From the NCBI GenBank assembly GCA_016788165.1, contig JAEUTH010000008.1, positions 62,001-126,000 of the forward strand: a DNA stretch of 64,000 nucleotides. The letters are read 5' to 3'. The DNA comes from Bacteroidia bacterium (GTDB taxonomy: Bacteria; Bacteroidota; Bacteroidia; AKYH767-A; OLB10). The notes beneath the pieces were generated by a model. The model ran no database searches, had not been told where the DNA came from, and saw nothing but the letters and a program-made list of their open reading frames with translations. Numbering within the stretch: the first letter of the stretch is position 1; each line of letters starts with the position of its first letter. A program made the translations under genes and the position numbers. Below, piece after piece: positions 43,891 through 53,289 of this stretch.

Positions 43891-45873
43891 TTATTTAGCG
43901 GATTCGGGGGCTTTGTTGGTACTAAAGGTTAGCGGCACATTGGCGCTTGCCGGGCTTACTCTGATATAGCCTTGCATTTCCTGGTGCAGTGCCGAACAGA
44001 AATCGGTACAGTACATAGGGAACACTCCGGTACGATCGGGTTTCCAGGCAAGGGTTTGCGTTTCGCCAGGCATTATCAGCAGTTCGGCATTGTTAGCGCC
44101 TTTAACTGCAAAGCCATGTGGTACGTCCCAATCCTGTTCGAGATTTGTTACGTGGAAGTAAACAACATCACCTAATTTTACACCTTCAATATTATCGGGC
44201 ACAAAGTGTGAGCGTATGCTGGTCATATATACATGCACTTCGTTTCCTTTGCGCTCTACTTTAGCTTCTTTCTCTCCTTTAGCTGCATAAGGATTTTCAT
44301 TCTCTTCAATCTTGTAAATTTTTGTCGAATTTTTAGAGATTAAATCAGCAGGAATGGCTTCGGCATAATGAGGTTCGCCAATGGTGGGGAAATCGAGTAT
44401 GAGTTTCATTTTATCGCCACTGATATCAAATAATTGTGCGCTTTGTGTCAGTTCAGGTCCGGTAGGTAAATAGCGGTCTTTGGTAATTTTGTTGTAAGCA
44501 ATCATGTATTTACCCCAAGGTTTTTTAGTTGGTCCACCGGGTACACATAAGTGGCCTACTGAATAGTATGTAGGAACCCTGTCGAGCACTTGTAAATCGC
44601 TTATTCTCCATTTTACAACTTCCGATGATACGAAGAATGATGTGTATGCATTCCCGTTTGCATCAAACTCAGTATGTAATGGCCCTAAGCCCGGTTTTTT
44701 AACCTCGCCATGTAATACGGCATCATACTTTAGTACAGGCAAGCCTTCGTAATCGCCATCAAATGTTTTGTCGGCAATTGCTTTCTGAAACTTCGTAAAG
44801 GAGAACACCGGTATTACCGCTGCTAACTTTCCACTGCCAACAATATATTCACCGGTTGGGTCGGTATCGCAACCATGAGGCGATTTAGGACATGGCATTA
44901 AGTAAACCATATCAGGGCAATCTTTTGGATCGAGTACGGTTACAGTTCTTTCGATGGTTGAAGTTGCCGAATGTGTTTTTTCGTTATACACATTGTGTGC
45001 ATAGGCCACAGTTTGTTTTTGACCTTTGCCTTGTGCCAAATACTCTTCGGCTTTTTTCCAGTTAACGGCCATTATAAAATCTTTGTCTTTTTGCGATGAG
45101 TTAACTTCTAATAAAGTGTTGGCACGCTCAGAGTTGTAGCAGCTAAAAAACATCCATCCATGTGATTTACCTTTGCCGGCTCGCGCCAAATCAAAATTAA
45201 CACCAGGCAATAACACCTGAAATGCAATGCTCATGGCACCATTGTTTTTATCAACACTTATAAAACTTACAGTGCCTTTAAAATTTTGCTTGTAGGTGCT
45301 GATTGGCACATCGGTATTGCTGCCCATAGGAACACTAAAGCGTGTGCCTGCAATAACATACTCAGAGTTTTCGGTAATAAATGGCGATGAGTGATTACCG
45401 GCACTGTTAGGTATTTCGATAATTTCAGCGGTGCGAAACGTTTTTAAATCAACACGTGCTATGCGGGGTGTATTGTTGCCGTTTGCAAAAGCCCAACGGC
45501 CATCATGTATGCCATCAGTTTCAGATAATGCAATGTGATGCAAATCATCCCAAGGCACAAAACCATGTGATGTGTTTAACATCGGTTTGCTTTCTTCGCT
45601 GTAGCCATAACCTTTTTCGGGATCAACAGAGAATACCGGTATTACGCGAAACAACCTGCCCGAAGGTAAGCCATACACGCTCATTTGTCCGCTGAAACCA
45701 CCGGAAACGAAGTTGTAAAATTCGTCATACTTACCGGGTGCTACATAAGCTTTTTCGGCACCATCGCCAGACGTTGCTGACGATACATTTTTTGGTTTGC
45801 AACCATTAGCTATAACAGCAAGTAATCCCATTGCTGTGAGTATAGTCAGGTAGTTATTAAGTTTTGTACTCAT
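43891..45873 (-). CDS. nosZ: Nitrous oxide reductase NosZ, clade II, lipoprotein type
   Basis: The 660-residue enzyme reduces N2O to N2 in the periplasm. It has a Sec-type lipoprotein start (lipobox IANGC, C25), not a twin-arginine signal, which marks clade II. A seven-bladed propeller with DDLHHIALSETDGIHDGRWA, FISVDKNNGAM and CPKSPHGCDTDPTGEYIV supplies histidines for CuZ. The C-terminal cupredoxin has WDVPHGFAV and the CuA site MYCTDFCSALHQEM (C622, C626, H630, M633). It lies 32 bp after a lipoprotein cytochrome c. Confidence 0.97.
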   Translation of the reverse strand: MSTKLNNYLTILTAMGLLAVIANGCKPKNVSSATSGDGAEKAYVAPGKYDEFYNFVSGGFSGQMSVYGLPSGRLFRVIPVFSVDPEKGYGYSEESKPMLNTSHGFVPWDDLHHIALSETDGIHDGRWAFANGNNTPRIARVDLKTFRTAEIIEIPNSAGNHSSPFITENSEYVIAGTRFSVPMGSNTDVPISTYKQNFKGTVSFISVDKNNGAMSIAFQVLLPGVNFDLARAGKGKSHGWMFFSCYNSERANTLLEVNSSQKDKDFIMAVNWKKAEEYLAQGKGQKQTVAYAHNVYNEKTHSATSTIERTVTVLDPKDCPDMVYLMPCPKSPHGCDTDPTGEYIVGSGKLAAVIPVFSFTKFQKAIADKTFDGDYEGLPVLKYDAVLHGEVKKPGLGPLHTEFDANGNAYTSFFVSSEVVKWRISDLQVLDRVPTYYSVGHLCVPGGPTKKPWGKYMIAYNKITKDRYLPTGPELTQSAQLFDISGDKMKLILDFPTIGEPHYAEAIPADLISKNSTKIYKIEENENPYAAKGEKEAKVERKGNEVHVYMTSIRSHFVPDNIEGVKLGDVVYFHVTNLEQDWDVPHGFAVKGANNAELLIMPGETQTLAWKPDRTGVFPMYCTDFCSALHQEMQGYIRVSPASANVPLTFSTNKAPESAK

Positions 45874-45905
45874 AATTATTTTTGATTTAAGCTTGTTGTT
45901 TTAAA

Positions 45906-46385
45906 TTATTTAATGCCGTCATTTTTACGCATGAATTCATATACAGTTCGTGCATCTTCATCACTAAGGTTTTGATTGGGCATGCGTACCATACAAATTT
46001 CAAGCATGGCTTGTGCCTCGGCATCTTTTTCCAACATTTCATCTGTATTGGTCGAGAAATTCATAATCCATTCGGCAGTACGTCTTTTTGTTACATCTTT
46101 CCAACCGGGGCCTACTAATTTTTCATCGGTGAGTTTATGGCACGATGCACATTTAACATCATAAACCTTGGTGCCTGCATCGGCCATTGCTGCATCTAAT
46201 GTTTCGCCTACTTCAACATTGGTAAACTTGCCTATGCCGCGTGCATCAGCAGCTTGTTTTTCTTCAGGTGTTTCGGTAGCTGTTGCCGTTTCAGCTGCTG
46301 CTGTGTCAGATGTTTTATTTTCTGATGACCCTGAACATGCATAAATAAGTGTAGCAATACCGGTAATTAAAATTAGTTTTTTCAT
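45906..46385 (-). CDS. Lipoprotein cytochrome c, likely electron donor to NosZ
   Basis: The 159-residue protein has a lipoprotein signal (MKKLILITGIATLIYACS, lipobox IYAC, C17), a linker rich in Thr, Ala and Glu (20-48), and one haem c site CASCH (C79, C82, H83). A likely methionine ligand is in MVRMPNQNLS. It is a class I cytochrome anchored in an envelope membrane. Its place 32 bp upstream of nosZ makes it the obvious electron donor to N2O reductase, as in other clade II clusters. It is the first gene of the operon. Confidence 0.9.
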   Translation of the reverse strand: MKKLILITGIATLIYACSGSSENKTSDTAAAETATATETPEEKQAADARGIGKFTNVEVGETLDAAMADAGTKVYDVKCASCHKLTDEKLVGPGWKDVTKRRTAEWIMNFSTNTDEMLEKDAEAQAMLEICMVRMPNQNLSDEDARTVYEFMRKNDGIK

Positions 46386-46631
46386 TAGTTAATTGTTTTG
46401 AGTTTAAGTTGAATTATATTTAAAAAAATTGTGGCGTTGTTGAAATAGATAAGTGTTCTAAATTGAGCTTCTATTCTACATATCATTTGGTATGGCTTCA
46501 AGCTGCAGTATTTTATCCTTTTTATACATTTCAAAATACCCGAAATAGTTGTTTGTGGTTAAGTTTTAATTTAATGGTACAAAGTTATTTTGAGTAATTA
46601 TTTGATTGAATGATGCGGCTTATACTTACTT

Positions 46632-46645
46632 ATGATTTATATCAT
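46632..46645. promoter_or_regulatory. Crp/Fnr-type palindrome upstream of the nos operon
   Basis: ATGAT-TTAT-ATCAT is a perfect 5 bp inverted repeat with a 4-base spacer, 5 bp beyond the stop of the solo cyclic-nucleotide-binding gene. It is 247 bp upstream of the cytochrome c start codon, so a long 5' leader would be needed if it drives the nos genes. Confidence 0.55.
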
Positions 46646-46649
46646 GTTT

Positions 46650-47060
46650 TTAGCATTTGCTGCTTAATATAAGTTCTGTTGTTGAGGATATAAATCGTAT
46701 TAAGCGATGCATTTCTGTTAGTGGTACAAAGCAAATATCAGAAGTTTCCATGGCTTTGGCCGAATTGGTAAATTTTCCGTTAGCTATTGAATTAAAGCCG
46801 AATATCTCGCCAGCTTTTGCTCTGTGTATATTTAAACCCTTTGACGATTCATCCGGTTTGAAAATTTTTATATCACCGGAATAAATGCAGAAAACACCGG
46901 TGGCCGGTTCGCCAATACGATAGATAAATTCGTTTTTACTGTACGTAAAAAATTCTTTCAGCATGAGGTTGTCGCCTATCAACCGTAATGGATTTGCAGG
47001 TGTAAAGAATTGTGAGTTTTTGTACTGGGTACAAAATGTTTCAAAAGATTTTTTTTTCAT
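46650..47060 (-). CDS. Solo cyclic-nucleotide-binding-domain protein, no DNA-binding domain
   Basis: The 136-residue protein has the beta-roll of a Crp/Fnr effector domain: NEFIYRIGEPATGVFCIYSG, DIKIFKPDESSKGLNIHRAK and AGEIFGFNSIANGKFTNSAK. It ends with TEMHRLIRFISSTTELILSS inside the helix that would join to the DNA-binding domain. No helix-turn-helix follows, and I see no remnant in the other frames after the stop. It could therefore be a trimmed regulator that binds signal and forms dimers with the full Crp/Fnr protein upstream, or a decayed gene. A palindrome lies 98 bp upstream of its start. Confidence 0.75.
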   Translation of the reverse strand: MKKKSFETFCTQYKNSQFFTPANPLRLIGDNLMLKEFFTYSKNEFIYRIGEPATGVFCIYSGDIKIFKPDESSKGLNIHRAKAGEIFGFNSIANGKFTNSAKAMETSDICFVPLTEMHRLIRFISSTTELILSSKC

Positions 47061-47142
47061 CGCTTGTTTGCAAAGACTTAGTTTATCCTATGCAAAGGAC
47101 GCAGTCATGGTTTGGAAGTAAATGAATTACATCAATTAGAAA

Positions 47143-47158
47143 TATGATTTAAATCATA
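47143..47158. promoter_or_regulatory. Crp/Fnr-type palindrome upstream of the solo effector-domain gene
   Basis: TATGAT-TTAA-ATCATA is a perfect 6 bp inverted repeat with a 4-base spacer, 83-98 bp upstream of the start of the short gene and 20 bp beyond the stop of the Crp/Fnr regulator. It shares the core of the sites at 19793, 22292 and 46632. Confidence 0.62.
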
Positions 47159-47178
47159 CTTTAATTGCCGCCCACCAG

Positions 47179-47889
47179 TTAGTCGTTTATGTTGGCAGTT
47201 TTTATTAATGAAGGTAAATTAAGAAAAGTAATCTTTTTGCCTTTAAGGTCAATCATTTTATCCTGCTTAAATTCAGAGAGCAAACGTATGGTTGTTTCGG
47301 TTGCAGTACCTACAATGTTGGCAATTTCCTCGCGCGATAATACTACATCCAGTGTGGCATCGTCCGGCTCTAATCCATACGTTTCTTTTAAAAAAAGTAA
47401 GGCTTCGGCAAGTCTTTCGCGTACAGGTTTTTGAGCCAAATCTGTAATTTTATGTTCGGCTTTTCTTAAATCGTGTGATAGCAGCTTTAGAATTTCTTTC
47501 GATAAGTTGGCGTTCTTGTCAATTAAACCAAAAAATGTTTGTTTCGGAATAAAACAAATAGATGTTGTATCTAATGCCGTTGCCGAGCATGAATATTTTT
47601 CGCCACTAAGTAAGGCGCGATAACCTAAAATATCGCCCTCTTTTGCTAAACGTACAATTTGTTCTTTGCCGGCTTCGCCTGCTTGCGAAACTTTTACTTT
47701 ACCGTTGTTTATGCAAAACAAACCATGCGGAATGGCATCTTCATAAAAAATGATTTGGCCCTTTTGATAGGTATTACAACCTTTATTATTGTTGATTGTA
47801 TCCAAATCCTCTTTGCCCAAATCGCAAAATACTGACTTGAATCGAACTTGACATTGATGACATTCGGGATGTGGGTTGTTCTTATTCAT
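47179..47889 (-). CDS. Crp/Fnr-family transcriptional regulator
   Basis: The 236-residue protein has an N-terminal cysteine cluster, C10-x2-C13-x8-C22 (PECHQCQVRFKSVFCDL). An effector beta-roll follows (KGQIIFYEDAIPHGLFCING), then a dimer helix and a winged helix-turn-helix with SREEIANIVGTATETTIRLL. The recognition segment ET-x2-R resembles Fnr, whose sites are TTGAT-N4-ATCAA. The cysteines suggest a redox or Fe-S sensor, although spacing differs from E. coli Fnr. It neighbours the nos cluster and fits the ATGAT-N4-ATCAT palindromes near nos and cbb3 genes. The link is inferred. Confidence 0.9.
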   Translation of the reverse strand: MNKNNPHPECHQCQVRFKSVFCDLGKEDLDTINNNKGCNTYQKGQIIFYEDAIPHGLFCINNGKVKVSQAGEAGKEQIVRLAKEGDILGYRALLSGEKYSCSATALDTTSICFIPKQTFFGLIDKNANLSKEILKLLSHDLRKAEHKITDLAQKPVRERLAEALLFLKETYGLEPDDATLDVVLSREEIANIVGTATETTIRLLSEFKQDKMIDLKGKKITFLNLPSLIKTANIND

Positions 47890-48006
47890 TTGTATGTAAT
47901 GCAGATGTGCGAATGTAGTACTTTGATACTAACATTGTTGCAATAAGTTATAGTCTTATTTTTAACAATTTGCAACGTTTCATTGTATGCTTTTTGGCGC
48001 TGTAGT

Positions 48007-48333
48007 TCAGCTTGAAACTATTTTTAAACCCACAATGGATAGTATCAATGTAGTTATAAAAAGCAGCCTCAAAGCGGTAACCGGTTCGTTGAAAATTAAT
48101 ATGCCCAAAATAACAGTGCCTATGGCACCAATGCCCGTCCAAACTGCATAAGCTGTACCTATAGGTAATGTTTGTGTGGCTTTTATTAGTAAAAGCATAC
48201 TTATAACCAATGCCAATAAAAAACCGGCATACCATAAATACATTAATTGGCCTGAAGTTGTTTTTGCTTTGCCCAAACAAAATGCAAACAAGGCTTCAAA
48301 TAAGCCTGCTATAATTAATAAAATCCAGTTCAT
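48007..48333 (-). CDS. SMR-family exporter, SugE/Gdx-like
   Basis: Numbered from the ATG at 48333 (108 residues, four helices), the sequence begins MNWILLIIAGLFEALFAFCL with the conserved membrane Glu E13 and has IGTAYAVWTGIGAIGTVILG, the segment that separates the SugE/Gdx branch from EmrE. Gdx proteins export guanidinium; other members are less specific. No guanidine riboswitch leader is visible in the 30 bp before it. It follows a GNAT gene closely. Confidence 0.85.
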   Translation of the reverse strand: MNWILLIIAGLFEALFAFCLGKAKTTSGQLMYLWYAGFLLALVISMLLLIKATQTLPIGTAYAVWTGIGAIGTVILGILIFNEPVTALRLLFITTLILSIVGLKIVSS

Positions 48334-48363
48334 GTATAAATGTTTATGTAGATACAATACAGT

Positions 48364-48894
48364 TTAAACAGCATCAAATTCGGGTGGGTAAAAAACGGTG
48401 CCGTTTATTTGTGCCAATCCATTTGTAACAAGTTCTATTGCCATAAAGTTTTTTGAAGGTACATCAAATGGAGCTTTAATATGCCAGATATTGGCAGGTT
48501 TAAATCCAAATTTAGGGTAGTAATGTTCATGCCCTAAAACAATTACCGACTTATGGCCTAAGGCAGCCGCAACCGATAAGCCTTTGTTAATTAGTTGTCC
48601 GCCTATACCTTGGTTTTGATATGCAGGCAATACAGCCATTGGTGCCAAACTTAAGCTTTGATACTTATTGCCTTGATGGTCTGTTATCCACACTTTGGTA
48701 AATAAAATATGACCTACAATTGCATCCTTATATAATGCCACTATGGAAAGCTCGGGAATAAACACATTTGAATTTCGTCTTAATGCATCAACCAGCATAG
48801 CTTCATTGGCCTGACCAAAAGCAATTTTATTTAATTCGAATACAGCATTAAAATTGTCAGGTGTTTCCGTAATTAAAATTAAAGGGCTATGCAT
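48364..48894 (-). CDS. YhbS-like GNAT N-acetyltransferase
   Basis: The 176-residue protein matches the YhbS branch of GNATs: SLAPMAVLPAYQNQGIGGQL contains the acetyl-CoA loop Q-N-Q-G-I-G, and SVIVLGHEHYYPKFGFKPAN is the family's VLGH-x-x-YYP-x-FGF-x-PA signature. The acceptor is unknown. It is 30 bp upstream of the SMR exporter gene and probably shares its transcript. Confidence 0.88.
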   Translation of the reverse strand: MHSPLILITETPDNFNAVFELNKIAFGQANEAMLVDALRRNSNVFIPELSIVALYKDAIVGHILFTKVWITDHQGNKYQSLSLAPMAVLPAYQNQGIGGQLINKGLSVAAALGHKSVIVLGHEHYYPKFGFKPANIWHIKAPFDVPSKNFMAIELVTNGLAQINGTVFYPPEFDAV

Positions 48895-48994
48895 TTTTTA
48901 CGATGTTTTTAAATTAACATCAGGCAAAGCTATCCAATATTTAAATTCGTTTACGTTATGGGCGTATTTGGTGTTACAATAGTGCCGTTATGTA

Positions 48995-49633
48995 TTAAAA
49001 CAATTTGTTGTTAATAGCTTTTGCTACGGCTTCGGTACCTGAGTTTACCTGTAGTTTTTCGTAAATGTGGCTGATATGTGAATTTACGGTTGGGTAGGAA
49101 ATGTTGCATTTGTCGGCAATCATTTTATAACTAAGGCCCTGTACTAAGTAATGCAGTATTTCTTGCTCACGTGTGGTGAGATCAAAATTTGTTTTTTCTT
49201 TTCGCTGTTGTTTATTACTAAAAAGTTGTAGCACCTGTCTTGCAATGGTAGGTGTCATAGGTGCGCCACCTTCATGCACTTCAACTATGGCGTCAAGCAA
49301 TTTTGCGGGTGGGGCTTTCTTTAATATATATCCATCGGCACCAGCAACAATGGCGTCAAATATTTTTTCGTCATCTTCAAAAATGGTTTGCATTAAAACT
49401 TTAATTTTCGGGTAATGTTTGCGGATAAGTTTCAAGCCTTCAATGCCATTTACATCGGGCATATCTATATCCATTAAAATAACATCAGGCAAATTGCCTT
49501 TTAAGTTTAATACAATGTTGCTGCAATTGGCAAAGGCATGTATGCATTGTAAACCATCGGTGCTGTTTATTAATAACTGCAGCAATTCTCTGCGGGGCTT
49601 GTTGTCGTCAAACACAGCTACTTTAATTTCCAT
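48995..49633 (-). CDS. NarL/LuxR-type response regulator
   Basis: The 212-residue protein has a receiver domain (EIKVAVFDDNKPRRELLQLL, phospho-acceptor in DVILMDIDMPDVNG, lysine in ADGYILKKAPPAKL) and a LuxR-type helix-turn-helix (LTTREQEILHYLVQGLSYKM, ISYPTVNSHISHIYEKL). It lies 95 bp downstream of a giant propeller-type sensor kinase with a HisKA_3 domain, the usual partner type for NarL regulators, so the two should form a phosphorelay. Targets are unknown. Confidence 0.93.
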   Translation of the reverse strand: MEIKVAVFDDNKPRRELLQLLINSTDGLQCIHAFANCSNIVLNLKGNLPDVILMDIDMPDVNGIEGLKLIRKHYPKIKVLMQTIFEDDEKIFDAIVAGADGYILKKAPPAKLLDAIVEVHEGGAPMTPTIARQVLQLFSNKQQRKEKTNFDLTTREQEILHYLVQGLSYKMIADKCNISYPTVNSHISHIYEKLQVNSGTEAVAKAINNKLF

Positions 49634-49728
49634 GGTTCAAATTTGCAGAAGATAATTATTATTAAAAATCATTAAATGCAATGAGATAAAACTTTGCCGG
49701 CTTTAAATAAACGAGCATTAAGTTGTTT

Positions 49729-52700
49729 TTATAATACAAATTCAATTCTAAGTTCAACGCCCAGCATAGGCGCAGTTGTTATATTTAATTTGCCTTTAAG
49801 TTCGGTTACTCTTTTTTTTATGTTGACAAGGCCATTACCTCCGGTTTTAAATTTTTGTTGCATAGTTGACGTTGAATTATTTATGGCTGTTGTATTTGAT
49901 TTCTGTTTTTGATTAAGGTCAGGGTGATTTATCGGTATTTCTGTATGTTCCATATCAAAACCCAAACCATCATCCTTAATACACATTATTAATTTATTGC
50001 CCTGCATTGTTATAGCAATCCAAACATTTTTGCATTGAGCATATTTGGCAGCGTTGTTAATGGCTTCTTTAAAAATCAGGTATAAATTTTTACGTTGCAA
50101 CAGGTCTAGTTTCGTATTTACGTTTATGTTTTTTGTGTTGAAATGAACCATACAATTTTTAGGTTCCATCATTTCGATTGCAAATGCGCGCATACGATTG
50201 ATGATATTGTCAAAACGATCGTTTTTTGTGTTGATGCTCCAAACAATATCACTCATGGCCTCCATCATATTATCCGTGTTGATGCTTATTTGTTGGAGTA
50301 GTTTTTTTACATCGCTATCGTGTCCATTCATTTTGTTTTGAATAATCGTACTTGAAATAGAAATGCTGCTTAGCGTGCTGCCTATTTCATCATGTAAATC
50401 GCTGGCAATTCGGTTGCGTATATGCATCAGGTTAATTTGCTGATTAAGCCTGTAGCGATATAAACCAATAACACTGACTGCTAAAAGAGTTGTTAAGGTT
50501 ATTTTAAACAGCCATGTTTGATACCAGGCCGGTTTTATAATTATTTGTATTGCAGTTTCGTTTTGTGGGCTGTTGTTGTTTTGTGCATGTATAACTTTAA
50601 ATGTGTAAGTACCCGGGGCAAGGTTTGTATAAGTTGCTTCATTCTTCAGTCCTGATTCAATCCATTGTTTATCATAGCCATCGAGCATGTATTTGTATAG
50701 TCGTTTGCTGGCCGAACTATAATTTAAAGCAGCAAACGTTATGGTAAACATATTTTTATCCGGTGGTAATGTGATGCTTTTGGCATAGGATACAGGCATT
50801 TGAATGATGCTGCTGTCTGTTTGAAAAGTAACGGGTTTATTATATACCAACAGTTTGGTTAATACAATGGGTGCGTTGGGTTCTTGTTCTAAAATTTTTA
50901 AAGGACTAAAATGTACACCACCCATTACGCCTTCAAAATACAAATCACCATTTGGCAGTTTAAAATATTCATGCCGGTTAAATTCGTCACCGGGCAAACC
51001 GTCATCACTGTTAAAGCAAATAAATGGATTTGATTCTATGTGTGTGTTGCTAAATTTGTTGTTAGCATTATTGGGTGTGCGTGATGCAGGCAAACAACAT
51101 AAACCTTTGTTGGTACTCATCCATAAATTACCGGCATTATCGCTTAACAAACCATAAATTACATTATTGGGCAGGCCATCTGTTTCGGTATAATTTATAA
51201 ATTGTTGTGTTGTAATATCAAACCTGCTTAAACCGCCACCATCAGACCCAATCCATAAAAAGCGGTCGGGCTCTTTTGTATCGGGCAGTAGTGTAAGCAG
51301 GTAATCGTATGAAAGCGATTTTTTGTTGTTTTCTGTATGACGCCAATTACGCCATATTTCGTTTTGAATTTTTGCCTTTGGGTTAAATCGGTATAAACCC
51401 TGATTGGTGGCAAACCAAAACACATTGTTTTTATCCTGATGGTAAGATGCAATAAAGTAACCAAAAAACTTTTGGCGCAAAGCGGGTATGGTGAATGATG
51501 TATCAGGCTTAAATTTTTTGTAGTTCCATTTGGTTAAAATAATCAAACCATTTTCATCAAAACCGTTAAGCCACAAATTGTTTTCACTGTCAATAATCAA
51601 TTTTATTTGATTGTGCTGCTCAAATTGTTGTAACAGTTGTGTTTGCAGTAAACCTGTTTGCGTATTGTAATAACAGAGGTATCGGGGTTGTTCAAAATCA
51701 TTATATATGAACCAGCAGTTACCAAGTTTGTCGGATACAAAGTCTTGCAGACTCCGCAATTTATTCCATTGGTTTTTTTCTAATAGCGGTGTGTATGTTT
51801 TTGTATAGAGGTTGTAATAACAAATGTTGTTGTTTTTTACTTTTATTTTTTGTCCGGTATTGTTATGCATCAAACTTCCAAATGCAGCTTCGATATGTGG
51901 TGTAAATAAGCTCTTCTTAAAATCAATTATTATAACACCAAGGCCGGCATTGCCAATCCAAAAAATTCCGTTTTTGCTTAAGTACCCAATGCCACTTTGT
52001 AAATTATCAACTGGCTTTATGCTTTGGTTGGTTGTGTTAAAGTACAGCCAGCCATAACCGATACTTGCAATAAAATAGTTATTGTTTAAATCTCTGAATA
52101 ATTTAACCCCTGTTTGTTTATCGGGTATGGTATATGGCCATCGCTGAATTATTGAATCTTTCAGAAAATCATAAACAATCAAACCGCTATATCCGGACAG
52201 AAGAAATTGATTTTCGTTTTCGTAATTACTTATGTCGTAAATTACCTCATTGTTTAAACCATTTTCAGATAGTATGTGTTTTTTATTCAGTTTATATTTT
52301 CCGTTAGGTTGCAACTCGAAATTTAAAATTGTTGAATCATGCCATGCGAAAAGTTTGTTTTGATACAAATAAGTTTTCAGTTGCAAAAGAGGCGTGATTC
52401 CCGACTGCTTAAGATACAATCTGGAGTCCCAGCAAATTTTGTCTTTGCTTAATTTAATGAATTGATAATTCTTAGGCTTCACATGGCTTATAGCGTAAAT
52501 TACTTTTACAGTATTAAAAACAAGCAATTTGCCCTGATGAATCTGAATTTCTACAGGCGATTTTAATTCATTCGAAAAGTTTTGTTCAGGTAAGGCTACC
52601 GGATAAAATTTTTCGGTTTTTCTATCAAAAAGTAATAAACCTTTCGTATTGGTTCCAACCCAAAAATTACCATTATCATCCTCGGCAATGCCTGTTATAT

Positions 52701-52971
52701 AATTATCGGGTAACGAATTTGGATTGTCTTTTTCATGCCGGTAAACAGTAAAACCATAGCCATCGTATTTGTTTAGGCCATCCTTGGTACCAAACCACAT
52801 AAATCCATCTTTATCCTGCAAAATAGCAGAAACCAACCCTTGCGATAAACCAGCTTTAACGGTTAGGGTGCTGGTGTTAAAAGTTAAGCTATCGCTGTTG
52901 CCGGCATCTACATCCTGTATAAAAAACAGCAGGCAATACATACTTAAAAAAGCATAACACAGTATGTGCAT
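49729..52971 (-). CDS. Propeller-type sensor histidine kinase (Reg_prop, Y_Y_Y, HisKA_3)
   Basis: From the ATG at 52971 (1080 residues) the protein has a signal peptide (MHILCYAFLSMYCLLFFIQD) and a two-part extracytoplasmic propeller of Reg_prop repeats (ILQDKDGFMWFGTKDGLNKY, LLSDNAGNLWMSTNKGLCCL). A Y_Y_Y domain near 770-830 (KYMLDGYDKQWIES, NLAPGTYTFKVIHA) and one membrane helix (WLFKITLTTLLAVSVIGLYR) follow. The kinase has RIASDLHDEIGSTLSSISIS as phospho-acceptor motif and a HATPase with LIFKEAINNAAKYAQC. An upstream ATG at 53085 lacks a signal. The signal is unknown; PKD and sugar genes are not next to it. Confidence 0.92.
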   Translation of the reverse strand: MHILCYAFLSMYCLLFFIQDVDAGNSDSLTFNTSTLTVKAGLSQGLVSAILQDKDGFMWFGTKDGLNKYDGYGFTVYRHEKDNPNSLPDNYITGIAEDDNGNFWVGTNTKGLLLFDRKTEKFYPVALPEQNFSNELKSPVEIQIHQGKLLVFNTVKVIYAISHVKPKNYQFIKLSKDKICWDSRLYLKQSGITPLLQLKTYLYQNKLFAWHDSTILNFELQPNGKYKLNKKHILSENGLNNEVIYDISNYENENQFLLSGYSGLIVYDFLKDSIIQRWPYTIPDKQTGVKLFRDLNNNYFIASIGYGWLYFNTTNQSIKPVDNLQSGIGYLSKNGIFWIGNAGLGVIIIDFKKSLFTPHIEAAFGSLMHNNTGQKIKVKNNNICYYNLYTKTYTPLLEKNQWNKLRSLQDFVSDKLGNCWFIYNDFEQPRYLCYYNTQTGLLQTQLLQQFEQHNQIKLIIDSENNLWLNGFDENGLIILTKWNYKKFKPDTSFTIPALRQKFFGYFIASYHQDKNNVFWFATNQGLYRFNPKAKIQNEIWRNWRHTENNKKSLSYDYLLTLLPDTKEPDRFLWIGSDGGGLSRFDITTQQFINYTETDGLPNNVIYGLLSDNAGNLWMSTNKGLCCLPASRTPNNANNKFSNTHIESNPFICFNSDDGLPGDEFNRHEYFKLPNGDLYFEGVMGGVHFSPLKILEQEPNAPIVLTKLLVYNKPVTFQTDSSIIQMPVSYAKSITLPPDKNMFTITFAALNYSSASKRLYKYMLDGYDKQWIESGLKNEATYTNLAPGTYTFKVIHAQNNNSPQNETAIQIIIKPAWYQTWLFKITLTTLLAVSVIGLYRYRLNQQINLMHIRNRIASDLHDEIGSTLSSISISSTIIQNKMNGHDSDVKKLLQQISINTDNMMEAMSDIVWSINTKNDRFDNIINRMRAFAIEMMEPKNCMVHFNTKNINVNTKLDLLQRKNLYLIFKEAINNAAKYAQCKNVWIAITMQGNKLIMCIKDDGLGFDMEHTEIPINHPDLNQKQKSNTTAINNSTSTMQQKFKTGGNGLVNIKKRVTELKGKLNITTAPMLGVELRIEFVL

Positions 52972-53289
52972 GGTTGCATAAGGTTTAGGGTAAAACAAAC
53001 ATACAATAATATTAAGATGCGATAGCAGTTGCTTGTTATAAGTAACGTACCGGCTTATCGTATCGGCATTAAAATCAGGAGGCATTTTTTATATATCAAA
53101 AGTTGCTGCCCATTATTTGTTTTCTATAGTTAACTAATAAGCTTCTCATTCAGAAAGCTATCATTGATATTAGTGAGACGAATCGTTTGTAACTACACAT
53201 ATCAATAGAATCAACTATTTACGAAGGTAAATGGCTGTTGCACTTTTGTCATTGTAAATTATTTATTAAACCATTAAACCAATTCAACA

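Noticed and set aside
46386-46649. Possible leftover DNA-binding domain for the short effector protein
   Set aside because: All frames after its stop were read and none shows a helix-turn-helix pattern.
48007-48363. Guanidine riboswitch in front of the Gdx-like exporter
   Set aside because: Only 30 bp separate the gene from the preceding GNAT gene, too little for a riboswitch, and no conserved motif is seen.
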